Below, one piece after another: positions 53,769-62,800 of a DNA stretch of 64,000 nucleotides. Every line of letters starts with the position of its first letter. Position 1 is the first letter of the stretch. The notes below the pieces were generated by a model. That model made no database searches. It had not been told where the DNA came from and was given only the letters and a program-made list of their open reading frames with translations. Made by a program: the position numbers and the translations under genes. The stretch comes from Maribacter algicola. Lineage in GTDB: Bacteria > Bacteroidota > Bacteroidia > Flavobacteriales > Flavobacteriaceae. Location: positions 620,001 through 684,000 of the forward strand of contig NZ_QUSX01000002.1 of assembly GCF_003933245.1 (NCBI RefSeq). Direction: 5' to 3'.

Positions 53769-53801
53769 AAACGCCCTAAAAAATTTTTAGGGCGTTTTTT
53801 T
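53769..53801 (+). terminator. Intrinsic terminator of clpB
   Basis: Stem AACGCCCTAAAAA (53770-53782) with TTTTTAGGGCGTT, almost no loop, then seven T. It is strong. Confidence 0.9.
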
Positions 53802-53811
53802 ATCGACAAGA

Positions 53812-53827
53812 TATACCATACAGTATA
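53812..53827. promoter_or_regulatory. Putative operator of the TetR-family gene
   Basis: Inverted repeat TATAC-N6-GTATA, 16 bases long, 31 bases before the TetR-type ATG. It covers about -34 to -19 relative to a near-match -7 box (TATCTTCG, 53835-53842), a place that fits autorepression. Confidence 0.4.
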
Positions 53828-53858
53828 GTTTTTTTATCTTCGTATAAAATAGACTCAA

Positions 53859-54449
53859 ATGTCCACCAAAGCTGAAAAAACCACTGCCTACATCATTGAA
53901 ACGGTAGCTCCTGTATTCAACAAACACGGTTATATAGGTACCAGTATGAGCGACCTTACGGACGCTACGGGGTTAACAAAGGGGGCGATTTATGGTAATT
54001 TTGAAAATAAGGAAGCCTTAGCACTATCAGCTTTTGAACACAATAGCAAGCTATTGTTGCAGGCTTTGGACGATGCCCTAAACGTTTCTGGGTCTACCAT
54101 GGACAAACTAAAAAGTCTCATGGATTTCTATAAGAAATATGATGTATTTACACTTCCATTAGGGGGATGTCCGGTACTTAATGTAGGAATAGATTCGCAA
54201 CATAATAACAAGTTGCTGGCGGCGGCGGCAAAGGAGACCATAAAAGAAATTGAAGGAAAAATCGCCTTGGTCTTGGAAAATGGCGTCAATAAAGGTGAAA
54301 TAAAAATTCCTGTGTCTCCGCTACAGTTTGCCAAACAGTTGTTTACAATGATTCAGGGTGCCGTTGCCATGTCTACCATTACGATAGACCGGAAGTATTT
54401 ATTGAATACAATGACCTATCTGGAAGTATTGGTGAAGCGGGAACTATAG
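53859..54449 (+). CDS. TetR/AcrR family transcription regulator
   Basis: A 196-residue repressor with the N-terminal TetR helix-turn-helix (about 8-55; HGYIGTSMSDLTDATGLTKGAIYGNFENKEAL) and a helical ligand-binding domain (about 60-196). CPVLNVGIDSQ (about 103-113) is typical of the C-terminal TetR_C group seen in AcrR-like proteins. The effector and targets are unknown; no efflux gene is adjacent. The palindrome at 53812-53827 is a likely own operator. Confidence 0.9.
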   Translation: MSTKAEKTTAYIIETVAPVFNKHGYIGTSMSDLTDATGLTKGAIYGNFENKEALALSAFEHNSKLLLQALDDALNVSGSTMDKLKSLMDFYKKYDVFTLPLGGCPVLNVGIDSQHNNKLLAAAAKETIKEIEGKIALVLENGVNKGEIKIPVSPLQFAKQLFTMIQGAVAMSTITIDRKYLLNTMTYLEVLVKREL

Positions 54450-54506
54450 TATTCCATTGATAGCATACTTCCTTCCTGATTATAATACTTGCATCCCTTT
54501 TTTATA

Positions 54507-56108
54507 TTATTCTCCTACTACCCTAAAAATCCACGTTTTATCCAGATACTTTCCTCCAAAATTGGAATCTCGTGCTGCCCTTGCCTCGGAAATGGAATCA
54601 TATCTGGCCAAAAAGACATAGTTATATTTGTTCGTCTCTCTATAGAATGATCCAGGATTAAGTCCCTTCTTCTGTAAATCTGCCATAAAGGCATCAAAGT
54701 AGCGTTTTGTGCCGAAAACGTTGGCAATCAAATAATAACCGGGTTCCAAAGAACCTTGTTTGGACACTTCCTCATATCGCTCCCCTTTTTCAGGTGTAAC
54801 CACTTCTTTTCTGGCTGCTTCGACCTCGGCCAATTTTACCTGGGCCAAGGAATCTTGTTTCTTTTCTCGTTCCAATGCCAAGGCTTCCTCTATGGCCCTA
54901 TTAGCGGCATTGGTAGAATCGATTTTCCTTTGTCGTTCCCTAGCCTGTATCTCTGCCAAGGCTTCCCCTTGCCTCGCCTGCGCTAAAGAATCCCGTTTTC
55001 TTTGGGCTTCGTTTTTAGTGGCTTCCATGGCTAATTGCTCTAATCTGGATGCTTCTCGTATGGAATCCTTTTGTCTTTGACGTTCGACTTTGGCCAAACG
55101 CTCCTGTTCCTTTTCCGCTTCACGCTGCGCCAATTTTTCGGCCCGGCTCAATTCTTGTTCCATAGGCTCTTCAACAATAAGCTCCTCCTGCGGATATCGA
55201 TCTTCAGAAGACAACGGCCCCAATTTATAAGAGGTTACCAATTCAAATGTTGGATCTGTACCGTTAAGGTCATTTGACACACCAAATTCGACTAATGCAC
55301 CTAGAGAAAATCGTTTAAAAAAACGTCCTCCAGCACCTCCTGAAATTCCGTAGAAACTATTGTATCCTAGTTGGGTCCAAAACTTATTTGTACTTAACAA
55401 TGTTGAAATTCCTAATTGAGAATCAAAACCTGGTATGGATTTATAGTACAACGAGGGCCTTAATACGGAGTTCTCATCTGAAGTAAGGATACCAATTGGA
55501 AAATCATAACTGGCCAAGGCCAGGAAAATACGTCCATCTGAACTGGTGTTTCTTTCGTTGGTACTGATATTGTAATCCATTAGGTTCTCAGAAGAAAGTC
55601 CCAAACTAAATTTATCCAATCTAAAATTGATACCCGGTGCCATCTGTACGATGAAATCATCGGTTATTTCCGTTTGTATTGGATTGGGTATGAAAAAACG
55701 CTGATCTGCCAGTTTTTGCTGAAACCCTAAAATATTGACCCCCACACCAAGACTTGCGCGATCGCTCAATTGTATATTATAGGCATAGTTTAGAACAATC
55801 CCCGTGTTAATAAAGATTTCCGTATTCTGCTGAAAAAATCCCAGTCCAACGCTGGAAAGGTCGTTCAGTCTATGGGAATAATTAAAGAAAAGACTCGTAG
55901 GATCCGCGTCAAAGGTCTGCCATTGCCACCTGGACCAAAAGGCAACCGAGGAAGGGTTGTTCCTGTCCAGTGAAAATGCAGGATTGAGCAGACTGGAATT
56001 GTATTCCGTCAAGTTGTGTTGCCTGTAGTCGCTGGGAAGTTCAACATCCTGAGCCTTTACACTAACAACTACAAGTACAATAAGAAGTGCCCCACAAAAT
56101 TTATTCAT
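54507..56108 (-). CDS. PorP/SprF-type outer membrane protein fused to coiled coil and SPOR-like domain
   Basis: A 533-residue protein. The signal peptide (1 to about 20) is followed by the PorP/SprF region (about 21-295; DYRQHNLTEYNSSLLNPAF, GLGFFQQNTE, an outer-membrane barrel). Residues of about 310 to 440 are charged KRAE/Q-rich heptads, with KDSIREASRLEQL-like units repeated (a long coiled coil). The C-terminus (about 450-533, PGYYLIANVFGTKRYFDAFM) looks like a SPOR-type alpha/beta domain. PorP/SprF proteins serve type IX secretion or gliding. Here the tail may reach through the periplasm to peptidoglycan, an inference. TTG-M-H precedes ATG 56108. Confidence 0.85.
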   Translation of the reverse strand: MNKFCGALLIVLVVVSVKAQDVELPSDYRQHNLTEYNSSLLNPAFSLDRNNPSSVAFWSRWQWQTFDADPTSLFFNYSHRLNDLSSVGLGFFQQNTEIFINTGIVLNYAYNIQLSDRASLGVGVNILGFQQKLADQRFFIPNPIQTEITDDFIVQMAPGINFRLDKFSLGLSSENLMDYNISTNERNTSSDGRIFLALASYDFPIGILTSDENSVLRPSLYYKSIPGFDSQLGISTLLSTNKFWTQLGYNSFYGISGGAGGRFFKRFSLGALVEFGVSNDLNGTDPTFELVTSYKLGPLSSEDRYPQEELIVEEPMEQELSRAEKLAQREAEKEQERLAKVERQRQKDSIREASRLEQLAMEATKNEAQRKRDSLAQARQGEALAEIQARERQRKIDSTNAANRAIEEALALEREKKQDSLAQVKLAEVEAARKEVVTPEKGERYEEVSKQGSLEPGYYLIANVFGTKRYFDAFMADLQKKGLNPGSFYRETNKYNYVFLARYDSISEARAARDSNFGGKYLDKTWIFRVVGE

Positions 56109-56193
56109 ATGCAAAAAAACAAAAAATAGCGGTGTAACGTACTATTTTAAAGTAAATTTAGTTCTGTATTAAAGTAAAATGTATCGCTAAAGC

Positions 56194-56736
56194 ATGAAAC
56201 TACTAAAGATTTTCCCATTTTGTTTTATTCTATTCCTTCTTTCCTGTAAAGAGGAGAAACCGACCGAGATTTCAGGTGCCACCCCAGATATTTCAACTTT
56301 TTATTTTATACGGCATGCGGAAAAGGACAGGACAGATCCAGATGATCCAGACCCGGAACTCAACCAAAAAGGGCTTGGCAGGGCCATGCACTGGGCCGAA
56401 ATTTTAAACGAGGTTGATTTGGATGCCATTTATTCCACAAATTTCAACAGAACCTCCATGACGGCTGCACCAATATCGGTTAAAAAAAATATCGATGTGC
56501 AATATTATGACCCTAGAATCTTGGACCTAGAACAATTTAAAAAGGACAACCTTAATAAAAATGTCCTTGTTGTTGGGCATAGCAATACTACCCCAGAATT
56601 TGTCAACCTCTTGTTAGGTGAAGATACATATACTCAAATATCCGATGATGAAAACGGAACATTGTTCATTGTGAAAATCGTTAATGGGGTGGCAACAAGC
56701 ACTAGATTGGTGTTTAATTGTAATTGTCCCGATTAA
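56194..56736 (+). CDS. Histidine phosphatase family lipoprotein
   Basis: A 180-residue phosphoglycerate mutase-like phosphatase. The catalytic motif FIRHAEKD (His about residue 41) is at the N-terminus, and the second His is in VVGHSNTTPE (about 128). A lipoprotein signal (LLSCKEEK, Cys 18 or so) places it in the envelope, unlike cytoplasmic SixA. The short length (about 160 mature residues) fits a SixA-like core. The substrate is unknown. It overlaps the next gene tail to tail by 23 bases. Confidence 0.87.
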   Translation: MKLLKIFPFCFILFLLSCKEEKPTEISGATPDISTFYFIRHAEKDRTDPDDPDPELNQKGLGRAMHWAEILNEVDLDAIYSTNFNRTSMTAAPISVKKNIDVQYYDPRILDLEQFKKDNLNKNVLVVGHSNTTPEFVNLLLGEDTYTQISDDENGTLFIVKIVNGVATSTRLVFNCNCPD

Positions 56737-57463
56737 CCTGTACGTTTTTAAGTTCTATATTGGAAAGAAGTTCCAGTCCGTCGTTTACATATAGACTGTC
56801 GATTTTATAAATCGAACTATTTTCAATTTTTGGTTTGTAATTTTTATAATCCACGAAACGTATATCGCCCACATACCTTTCATTATATGCTTCCCGAAAG
56901 CGTTGTCCTCCCCCGTTTACATGAAATTCATACGCCAAATAATCAGGTTTAAACGTCTCAGTGTTGAACCAATACACGTAGACGTCGTCAAAATCATCTC
57001 CTCCGCCTTCCTCCCTAAAGGTAACCTTTACCTTGTAGTAAGTTTTATCTTTGATATCTACTATTTCCATGAATTCCTTTTGGACCGCACTGTCATTTAA
57101 ACCAAAGGGCAAGTAGGCAAAATAATGAACGGAATTTACGGAATTAGCATATTTATTCGCCGTGGTATCGGCCAATGCTATAAGACTATCGTTTACGAAT
57201 CGATTAAATCCTGATGGACCTTTTCTATCTAGGATAACTGCGGTATCGTTTCTAATGATTCGTTCCAGAACCTTGATGGAACCTTTTGATTTTGAGGTAT
57301 AATGGATATCCCTAAAATCGAAATCCACATTTGAATCCTTATAATTCTTGCCACCACTCACTTCAATGCTTCTGTTCACTATTTCTTGGACATTTGGTGC
57401 TTTTTCCTTTGACTCACAAGCGATTAGGATAATGAAAACAAGTATTATATAAATTCTTTGCAT
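56714..57463 (-). CDS. DUF6503-like lipoprotein
   Basis: A 249-residue lipoprotein (signal with LIACESK, Cys about 15). The mature part has NVQEIVNRSIEVSGGKNY and beta-rich segments with aromatic pairs (DFDFRDIHYTSKSKG, FAYLPFGLND, YKVKVTFREEGGGDDFDDVYVYWFNTET). It looks like the LolA-like/DUF6503 type seen in Bacteroidota. Its function is unknown. The frame opens at 57562, but ATG 57463 gives a signal peptide. It overlaps the phosphatase gene by 23 bases. Confidence 0.72.
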   Translation of the reverse strand: MQRIYIILVFIILIACESKEKAPNVQEIVNRSIEVSGGKNYKDSNVDFDFRDIHYTSKSKGSIKVLERIIRNDTAVILDRKGPSGFNRFVNDSLIALADTTANKYANSVNSVHYFAYLPFGLNDSAVQKEFMEIVDIKDKTYYKVKVTFREEGGGDDFDDVYVYWFNTETFKPDYLAYEFHVNGGGQRFREAYNERYVGDIRFVDYKNYKPKIENSSIYKIDSLYVNDGLELLSNIELKNVQVNRDNYN

Positions 57464-57547
57464 GGAATACTTTCTTTGTTTAATCGTTAGTACATGGGAA
57501 TCATTACAAAATAAATGCTTTAAATCATTATATCCCTTAAATGTGTT

Positions 57548-57555
57548 TATTTTTG
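57548..57555 (+). promoter_or_regulatory. Putative -7 box (TATTTTTG) for smpB
   Basis: TATTTTTG matches TAnnTTTG. It predicts a start near 57559, three bases before the ATG at 57562, and excludes the in-frame ATG at 57541, which would precede the promoter. Confidence 0.45.
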
Positions 57556-57561
57556 TCACCA

Positions 57562-58023
57562 ATGCAGAAGAACATCAACATTAAGAATAAAAGGGCTCGT
57601 TTTGAGTACGAGCTGTTGGAAACCTTTACGGCAGGACTCGTGCTTGCCGGCACGGAAATTAAATCCATTAGATATGGAAAGGCTTCTATTTCAGAAAGCT
57701 TTTGCGAGTTTAACGATCGTGATGAGCTTTTTGTAATCAACATGCAAATTGACGAATATTCGCATGCTTCCCACTTTAACCATAAACCAAAAGCGGAACG
57801 TAAACTGTTATTGAACAAAAGGGAATTAAGAAAATTACACAAAGAGGTAAAGACAACGGGACTCACCATCGTTCCCCTAACACTGTTCATCAACGACCGC
57901 GGATTGGCCAAAATGCAAATAGCACTTGCCAAGGGTAAAAAACTTTATGATAAGAGAGAAACCATAAAGGATAGGGATAATAAACGGAATCTAGACCGAA
58001 TCAAAAAAAGCTTTAACGCCTAA
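57562..58023 (+). CDS. smpB: SsrA-binding protein SmpB
   Basis: A 153-residue RNA-binding protein that brings tmRNA to stalled ribosomes. Family signs: [32 protein letters not shown] (about 4-35), the KASISESF strand, NINMQID-like NMQIDEY, and the tail [18 protein letters not shown] (about 125-142), with the basic C-terminal helix [12 protein letters not shown]. The ATG at 57541 is also in frame but is in the promoter box region. No ssrA RNA was seen in the window. Confidence 0.96.
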   Translation: MQKNINIKNKRARFEYELLETFTAGLVLAGTEIKSIRYGKASISESFCEFNDRDELFVINMQIDEYSHASHFNHKPKAERKLLLNKRELRKLHKEVKTTGLTIVPLTLFINDRGLAKMQIALAKGKKLYDKRETIKDRDNKRNLDRIKKSFNA

Positions 58024-58027
58024 GGTT

Positions 58028-58669
58028 TTAGTTCTTATCCTCCAATAAGGGCACAAACCTAAAGGACCCATATTCCGTTTTCTTGAATTCCTTCTCAGAA
58101 GTCCTTTCAAAAAGCGTCATTATTTGCTCTTCAAAACCAACAGGTATTACCAACCTTCCTCCTACTTTCAATTGGGACATTAAGGCCTTAGGAACTTCAG
58201 GTGCTCCCGCGGTTACGATAATCCGGTCAAAGGGCGCTTCTTCGGGCAGACCTTTATAACCATCGCCAAAAATGAACTTCTTTGGTCTGTATCCCATTTT
58301 TTTAAAGAATAGACTCGTTTTTTTAAAAAGTTCCAACTGTCTTTCAATGGTAAAGACCTTCACCTTGCACTTTAACAAAACCGCCGTCTGGTAACCACTG
58401 CCGGTGCCTATTTCCAAAACACTAAGATTTGGTTCCAGTTGCAACAGCTCCGTTTGAAACGCAACGGTATAGGGCTGGGAAATGGTTTGGTCCGCAGCAA
58501 TGGGAAATGCCTTATCCTGATACGCGTGACCTTCAAAACTACTGTCCATAAAAAAATGTCTTGGCACCTCCCTAATGGCATCCAGGACGATTTTATTGGA
58601 AATGCCCTTTTCTATCAGCAACTCTGCCAATTGATTGCGCATGCCTCTGTGTTTATATGTGTCCTTCAA
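58028..58669 (-). CDS. pcm: Protein-L-isoaspartate(D-aspartate) O-methyltransferase
   Basis: Repairs damaged proteins by methylating L-isoaspartyl residues with S-adenosylmethionine. Motifs are the start KDTYKHRGMRNQL, the AFPIAADQTISQPYTVA region (about 50-66), EIGTGSGYQTAVLL (SAM motif I, about 84-97), GDGYKGLPEEAPFDRIIVTAGAPEVP (motif II) and the KVGGRLVIPVG strand. The TTG at 58669 gives 213 residues, the usual family length. The frame is open to an ATG at 58759, which would add a hydrophobic N-terminus (IFTFFVGFFSITLFY); that longer, membrane-anchored form is possible. Confidence 0.88.
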   Translation of the reverse strand: MKDTYKHRGMRNQLAELLIEKGISNKIVLDAIREVPRHFFMDSSFEGHAYQDKAFPIAADQTISQPYTVAFQTELLQLEPNLSVLEIGTGSGYQTAVLLKCKVKVFTIERQLELFKKTSLFFKKMGYRPKKFIFGDGYKGLPEEAPFDRIIVTAGAPEVPKALMSQLKVGGRLVIPVGFEEQIMTLFERTSEKEFKKTEYGSFRFVPLLEDKN

Positions 58670-58785
58670 TTCTAGATTGGTTTGGTTCCCAAATTTATAA
58701 AACAATGTTATAGAAAAGAAACCTACAAAAAAAGTAAATATGAAAATTGGAATTTGCATTCCTGCCTAAACTTATAAACTATGTG

Positions 58786-58793
58786 TATTTTTG
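58786..58793 (+). promoter_or_regulatory. Putative -7 box (TATTTTTG) for the Gfo/Idh/MocA gene
   Basis: TATTTTTG matches TAnnTTTG with a start near 58797 and a leader of about 13 bases before the ATG at 58810. Confidence 0.4.
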
Positions 58794-58809
58794 ATAAAAA
58801 AGGAATAGC

Positions 58810-59790
58810 ATGCTCAAAGTTGGGGTCTTAGGGGCCGGTCATTTAGGAAAAATTCATTTACGCTTGCTCAATCAGTCCGAAAAATATGAACTGATAGGTT
58901 TTTATGATGCCGATATCATAAACGGTAAAAAGGTGGCCGCTGAATTTGGATATACTTATTTTGACAATATCAATGATTTAATTGACGCCGTTGACGTTGT
59001 CGATATCGTAACGCCTACCCTATCCCATTATGAATGTGCCAAAAAGGCCATGGAAAAGGCCAGGCATGTCTTTATTGAAAAACCCATTACCAATACCTTG
59101 GAAGAAGCGGAAAACCTATTGATGTTAGAGCACAAATATAAGGTAAAGGGACAGGTTGGCCACGTAGAACGTTTTAATCCGGCTTTTACTGCAGTTAGGG
59201 AATCCATCAACCAGCCAATGTTCATCGAAACGCACCGATTGGCCGAATTCAATCCGCGCGGTACCGATGTACCCGTAGTTTTGGATTTGATGATACATGA
59301 CATTGATGCCATTTTGAGCGTTGTAAAATCAAAAGTAGTCGGTATAAAGGCAAGCGGGGTATCCGTTTTAAGCCAATCACCGGATATTGCCAATGCGCGA
59401 TTGGAATTTGAGAATGGCTGTGTGGCCAATCTTACCGCCAGTAGGATAAGTCTTAAAAACATGCGCAAATCACGATTCTTCCAAAAGGACGCCTACATTT
59501 CTGTCGATTTTTTGGAGAAAAAAGTGGAAGTCGTAAGGATGAAGGACGCCCCTGCAATAGCCGGTGATTTTGATATGATCCTTCAAAATGCGGAAGGTGT
59601 AAAAAAACAGATTTATTTTGAAAACCCTTCCATTACGGAAAACAATGCCATTTTGGACGAGTTGGAATCCTTCGCGGAGTCCATCCTTGAAGATAGCATA
59701 CCTATGGTTACGCTAGAACAAGGAACCGAGGCATTGAAAGTGGCTCTACAGATTATAGCCGCTTTTGAAAACAAATCGGTTTTAAATTAA
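58810..59790 (+). CDS. Gfo/Idh/MocA family oxidoreductase
   Basis: A 326-residue NAD(P)-dependent oxidoreductase. The Rossmann motif is GVLGAGHLGKIH (about 4-15), followed by the HVFIEKPIT motif (about 88-96, Lys of the EKP motif) and the C-terminal sheet domain with RLAEFNPRGTDVPVVLDLMIHDID (about 141-164), where HD is the catalytic pair. Members act on sugars, inositols or related cyclic polyols. The substrate is unknown. It has a -7 box upstream and starts a run with the next two genes (45 and -4 bases between). Confidence 0.9.
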   Translation: MLKVGVLGAGHLGKIHLRLLNQSEKYELIGFYDADIINGKKVAAEFGYTYFDNINDLIDAVDVVDIVTPTLSHYECAKKAMEKARHVFIEKPITNTLEEAENLLMLEHKYKVKGQVGHVERFNPAFTAVRESINQPMFIETHRLAEFNPRGTDVPVVLDLMIHDIDAILSVVKSKVVGIKASGVSVLSQSPDIANARLEFENGCVANLTASRISLKNMRKSRFFQKDAYISVDFLEKKVEVVRMKDAPAIAGDFDMILQNAEGVKKQIYFENPSITENNAILDELESFAESILEDSIPMVTLEQGTEALKVALQIIAAFENKSVLN

Positions 59791-59835
59791 ACAAGTGCCA
59801 TAAATATAATTTTTAATTTTTCATTACTCTTACAT

Positions 59836-60723
59836 ATGAAGAATATTGCGGTCATAGGAGCGGGAACCATGGGAAACGGTATTGCCCATGTATTTGCCCA
59901 AAACGGTTACTGGGTAAACCTTATAGACCTAAATGAAGATGCTCTAAAAAACGGGATTTCCAATATTTCCAAGAACCTGGACAGGATGATTTCCAAAGGT
60001 GCCATTCAGGAGGAGGACAAGAAGGCCACCCTGAATAACATAACGACATTCACCGATTTAAAAAATGGGGTTGGCGAGGTCGACCTAGTGGTGGAAGCTG
60101 CATCCGAAAACCTGAATATAAAGATGAATATCTTTAAGGATTTGGATGCGTTCTGTAAACCTTCAGTGATCTTGGCCACCAATACCTCCTCAATTTCTAT
60201 TACACAGATCGCTTCAGTGACTTCTAGACCTTCAAAGGTTATCGGGATGCATTTTATGAACCCCGTTCCCATTATGAAACTCGTGGAGATTATTCGTGGA
60301 TATAATACGTCTGACGAGACTACGAAAAAAATCATGGAACTCGCAAGAAAATTGGGTAAGACGGCAACGGAGGTCAACGACTACCCAGGATTTGTAGCCA
60401 ATAGAATCTTGATGCCCATGATCAACGAAGCAATCGAGACCTTGCATCACAGTGTAGCCGGTGTCCAGGAAATAGATACGGTCATGAAATTGGGAATGGC
60501 CCACCCCATGGGCCCCCTTCAGCTGGCAGATTTTATAGGTTTAGACGTTTGCCTATCCATTCTACAAGTTTTGTACGATGGTTTCAAAAATCCCAAATAC
60601 GCCCCCTCCCCGCTTCTTGTCAACATGGTTACGGCGGGAAAATTGGGTGTAAAGTCCGGGGAGGGATTTTATGATTATGCTGAAAGCAAAAAAGCCGAAA
60701 CCGTTTCTAACCAGTTTAAATGA
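59836..60723 (+). CDS. 3-hydroxybutyryl-CoA dehydrogenase
   Basis: A 295-residue NAD(P)-dependent dehydrogenase acting on 3-hydroxyacyl-CoA. The Rossmann motif AVIGAGTMGNGIAHVFAQNGY (about 5-25), the NTSSISIT loop (about 116-123), the catalytic His in GMHFMNPVP (about 137-145), and GFVANRILMPMINEAI (about 189-204) are present. LGVKSGEGFYDY is the usual C-terminal box. Fatty acid or butyryl metabolism is likely. The last four bases overlap the next gene (ATGA). Confidence 0.93.
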   Translation: MKNIAVIGAGTMGNGIAHVFAQNGYWVNLIDLNEDALKNGISNISKNLDRMISKGAIQEEDKKATLNNITTFTDLKNGVGEVDLVVEAASENLNIKMNIFKDLDAFCKPSVILATNTSSISITQIASVTSRPSKVIGMHFMNPVPIMKLVEIIRGYNTSDETTKKIMELARKLGKTATEVNDYPGFVANRILMPMINEAIETLHHSVAGVQEIDTVMKLGMAHPMGPLQLADFIGLDVCLSILQVLYDGFKNPKYAPSPLLVNMVTAGKLGVKSGEGFYDYAESKKAETVSNQFK

Positions 60724-61388
60724 ACCCTATGTCCATCGCGGAAAATCTCAAAGCAATTAAAAAAGAAATTCCTGAAAACATAACCTTGGTGGCCGTTTCC
60801 AAAACCAAGCCCGTGTCCGATATTATGGAAGCTTACAACATTGGGCAAAGGGTATTTGGGGAAAATAAGGTGCAGGAAATGACCGAAAAATGGGAAGAAA
60901 TGCCCAAGGATATCCAATGGCATATGATTGGACACCTGCAACGCAACAAGGTAAAGTACATGGCCGCATTTGTAGCCCTGATCCACGGTGTGGACAGTCT
61001 TAAATTGTTAAAGGAAATTGATAAGCAGGGAAAGAAAAACAATCGGGCAATTCCGTGCCTTTTGCAAGTGCATATAGCGGAGGAAGATACTAAATTTGGT
61101 TTCGATGCCCATGAACTAAAGGAACTAATCGACAATCCAGAGTTTAAGAAACTTGATAATGTATCCATAGAAGGACTAATGGGAATGGCCACTTTTACAG
61201 ATAATCAGGATCAAATAAGACGGGAATTTAAGAACTTGAATGGGCTATTCCAAGACCTTAAGAATAGCCTGCCACACCTTTCCGTTCTTTCCATGGGTAT
61301 GAGCGGTGACTATACAATTGCCATTGAGGAAGGCAGTACCATGGTGCGTATAGGAAGTAGTATCTTTGGAAAGCGGAATTATAACTAA
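60720..61388 (+). CDS. yggS: YggS family pyridoxal phosphate homeostasis protein
   Basis: A 222-residue PLP-binding protein of the alanine racemase N-terminal barrel type, thought to hold or pass PLP in the cell. The PLP Lys is in VAVSKTKPVSDI (Lys about 30), followed by FGENKVQE (about 47-54), WHMIGHLQRNKVK (about 67-79) and SMGMSGDYTIAIEEGSTMVRIGSSIFG. The start overlaps the dehydrogenase stop by four bases, so translation is coupled. The protein has no racemase partner domain. Confidence 0.93.
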   Translation: MNPMSIAENLKAIKKEIPENITLVAVSKTKPVSDIMEAYNIGQRVFGENKVQEMTEKWEEMPKDIQWHMIGHLQRNKVKYMAAFVALIHGVDSLKLLKEIDKQGKKNNRAIPCLLQVHIAEEDTKFGFDAHELKELIDNPEFKKLDNVSIEGLMGMATFTDNQDQIRREFKNLNGLFQDLKNSLPHLSVLSMGMSGDYTIAIEEGSTMVRIGSSIFGKRNYN

Positions 61389-61432
61389 AAACGGAATTTT
61401 GCCGCATTTTAAAATTAGATCGATAAAAATTT

Positions 61433-62794
61433 ATGTACGCTATACTTGATATAGAAACTACGGGTGGAAAATTTAATGAAGAGGGCATCACGGAAATTGC
61501 GATACATAAGTTCGATGGCCACCAAGTAGTTGATTCGTTTATCAGTCTTATAAATCCGGAAAAGGAAATACAACCTTTTGTCGTAAATCTTACGGGCATA
61601 AACAACAAAATGCTCCGCACGGCACCAAAATTTCATGAGGTAGCCAAAAGAATCGTCGAAATTACGCAAGACACCGTTCTTGTTGCCCATAACGCGCAGT
61701 TCGACTATAGGATTCTGCGGACGGAATTCAGAAGATTGGGCTATGATTTTGAAAGAAAGAGCCTTTGTACGGTAGATTTGTCCAAAGCGCTTTTGCCCGA
61801 TGCGGAATCTTACAGTTTAGGAAAATTGGTACGGTCATTGGGGATACCAGTGAGTGACCGCCATAGGGCCAATGGCGATGCTTTGGCTACCGTAAAACTG
61901 TTCAAACTATTATTGGCAAAGGATACTGAAAAAACCATAATTCAGGATGTCATAAGGAAGGAGGGACATGGTGAACTTTCAGAGAAACAACTGGACATCG
62001 TGCAAAGTATGCCTAACGAAACCGGGGTCTTTTATATGCATAACAAGGATGGGGACGTCATTTATCTAAGTAAAAGCACGGATATCAAAAAAAAGGTGAA
62101 CCAATTGTTTACCAAATCCGGGGACCGCGCCAGAAAGCTGACCAAAGAGACAAGGAAGGTCACCTATGAGAAAACGGGAAGTGAGCTGGTGGCACTTTTA
62201 AAGGAGCATCAGGAACTTTTAAAAAACAGGCCCAAATACAGTCCCGTCCCTAGAAAAAGAATGTTCTCCCATTCATTATGTCTTTCAAAAAATGAATTTG
62301 GATACTTGGAACTAAAACCGACTATCCTAAGCAAGTGTTCCGATCCTTGGGGATATTTCAACGGGGAATTCAGTGCGAAAAACCATTTGTATAAAATTAC
62401 CCGTGAATTCCTATTATGTGATAAGGTCAACGGCATTAGCGAGGCAAGGGGGAATTGTTCCAACTATAAAGAGGGCAATTGCAATGGGGCATGCATACAA
62501 AAGGAAACAACAGGGAATTATAATGAACGGGTCATGGAGGCCTTGCAAAAATATAGCCTAAAGAACAAGGATGTCCTATTGGTTGATAAAGGCCGCGAAT
62601 TGGGCGAAAATTCAGTAATACTTATCAGGAAAGGATCTCTGGTAGGGGTAGGTTATTATGATCTAAACCATCAAATAAATAATATTCATATATTAGAAAC
62701 CTTGATTACCCCTATGAACGCCACCCATAATGCCAACTTTATTATAGAATCCTATCTTAGAAAGAAAAAAATAAATAAAACCATTGCGTTGTAA
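61433..62794 (+). CDS. DEDD exonuclease / GIY-YIG (UvrC N-domain-like) fusion
   Basis: A 453-residue protein. The N-terminal DnaQ-like exonuclease (about 1-165) has LDIETTGG (Asp-Glu), HNAQFDYRIL and DRHRANGDA (His/Asp), all catalytic residues of the DEDDh type. The C-terminal part (about 195-280) is a GIY-YIG-like domain with GVFYMHNKDGDVIYLSKS. Usual members read IYIGKS, so the Gly is Ser here. RARKLTKETRKVTYEKTGSELVALLKEH keeps the Arg/Glu. The last 170 residues hold Cys-rich CxNYKEGNCNGAC. It may act in repair as a Cho-like nuclease, with GIY-YIG activity uncertain. Confidence 0.83.
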   Translation: MYAILDIETTGGKFNEEGITEIAIHKFDGHQVVDSFISLINPEKEIQPFVVNLTGINNKMLRTAPKFHEVAKRIVEITQDTVLVAHNAQFDYRILRTEFRRLGYDFERKSLCTVDLSKALLPDAESYSLGKLVRSLGIPVSDRHRANGDALATVKLFKLLLAKDTEKTIIQDVIRKEGHGELSEKQLDIVQSMPNETGVFYMHNKDGDVIYLSKSTDIKKKVNQLFTKSGDRARKLTKETRKVTYEKTGSELVALLKEHQELLKNRPKYSPVPRKRMFSHSLCLSKNEFGYLELKPTILSKCSDPWGYFNGEFSAKNHLYKITREFLLCDKVNGISEARGNCSNYKEGNCNGACIQKETTGNYNERVMEALQKYSLKNKDVLLVDKGRELGENSVILIRKGSLVGVGYYDLNHQINNIHILETLITPMNATHNANFIIESYLRKKKINKTIAL

Positions 62795-62800
62795 ATAGCA

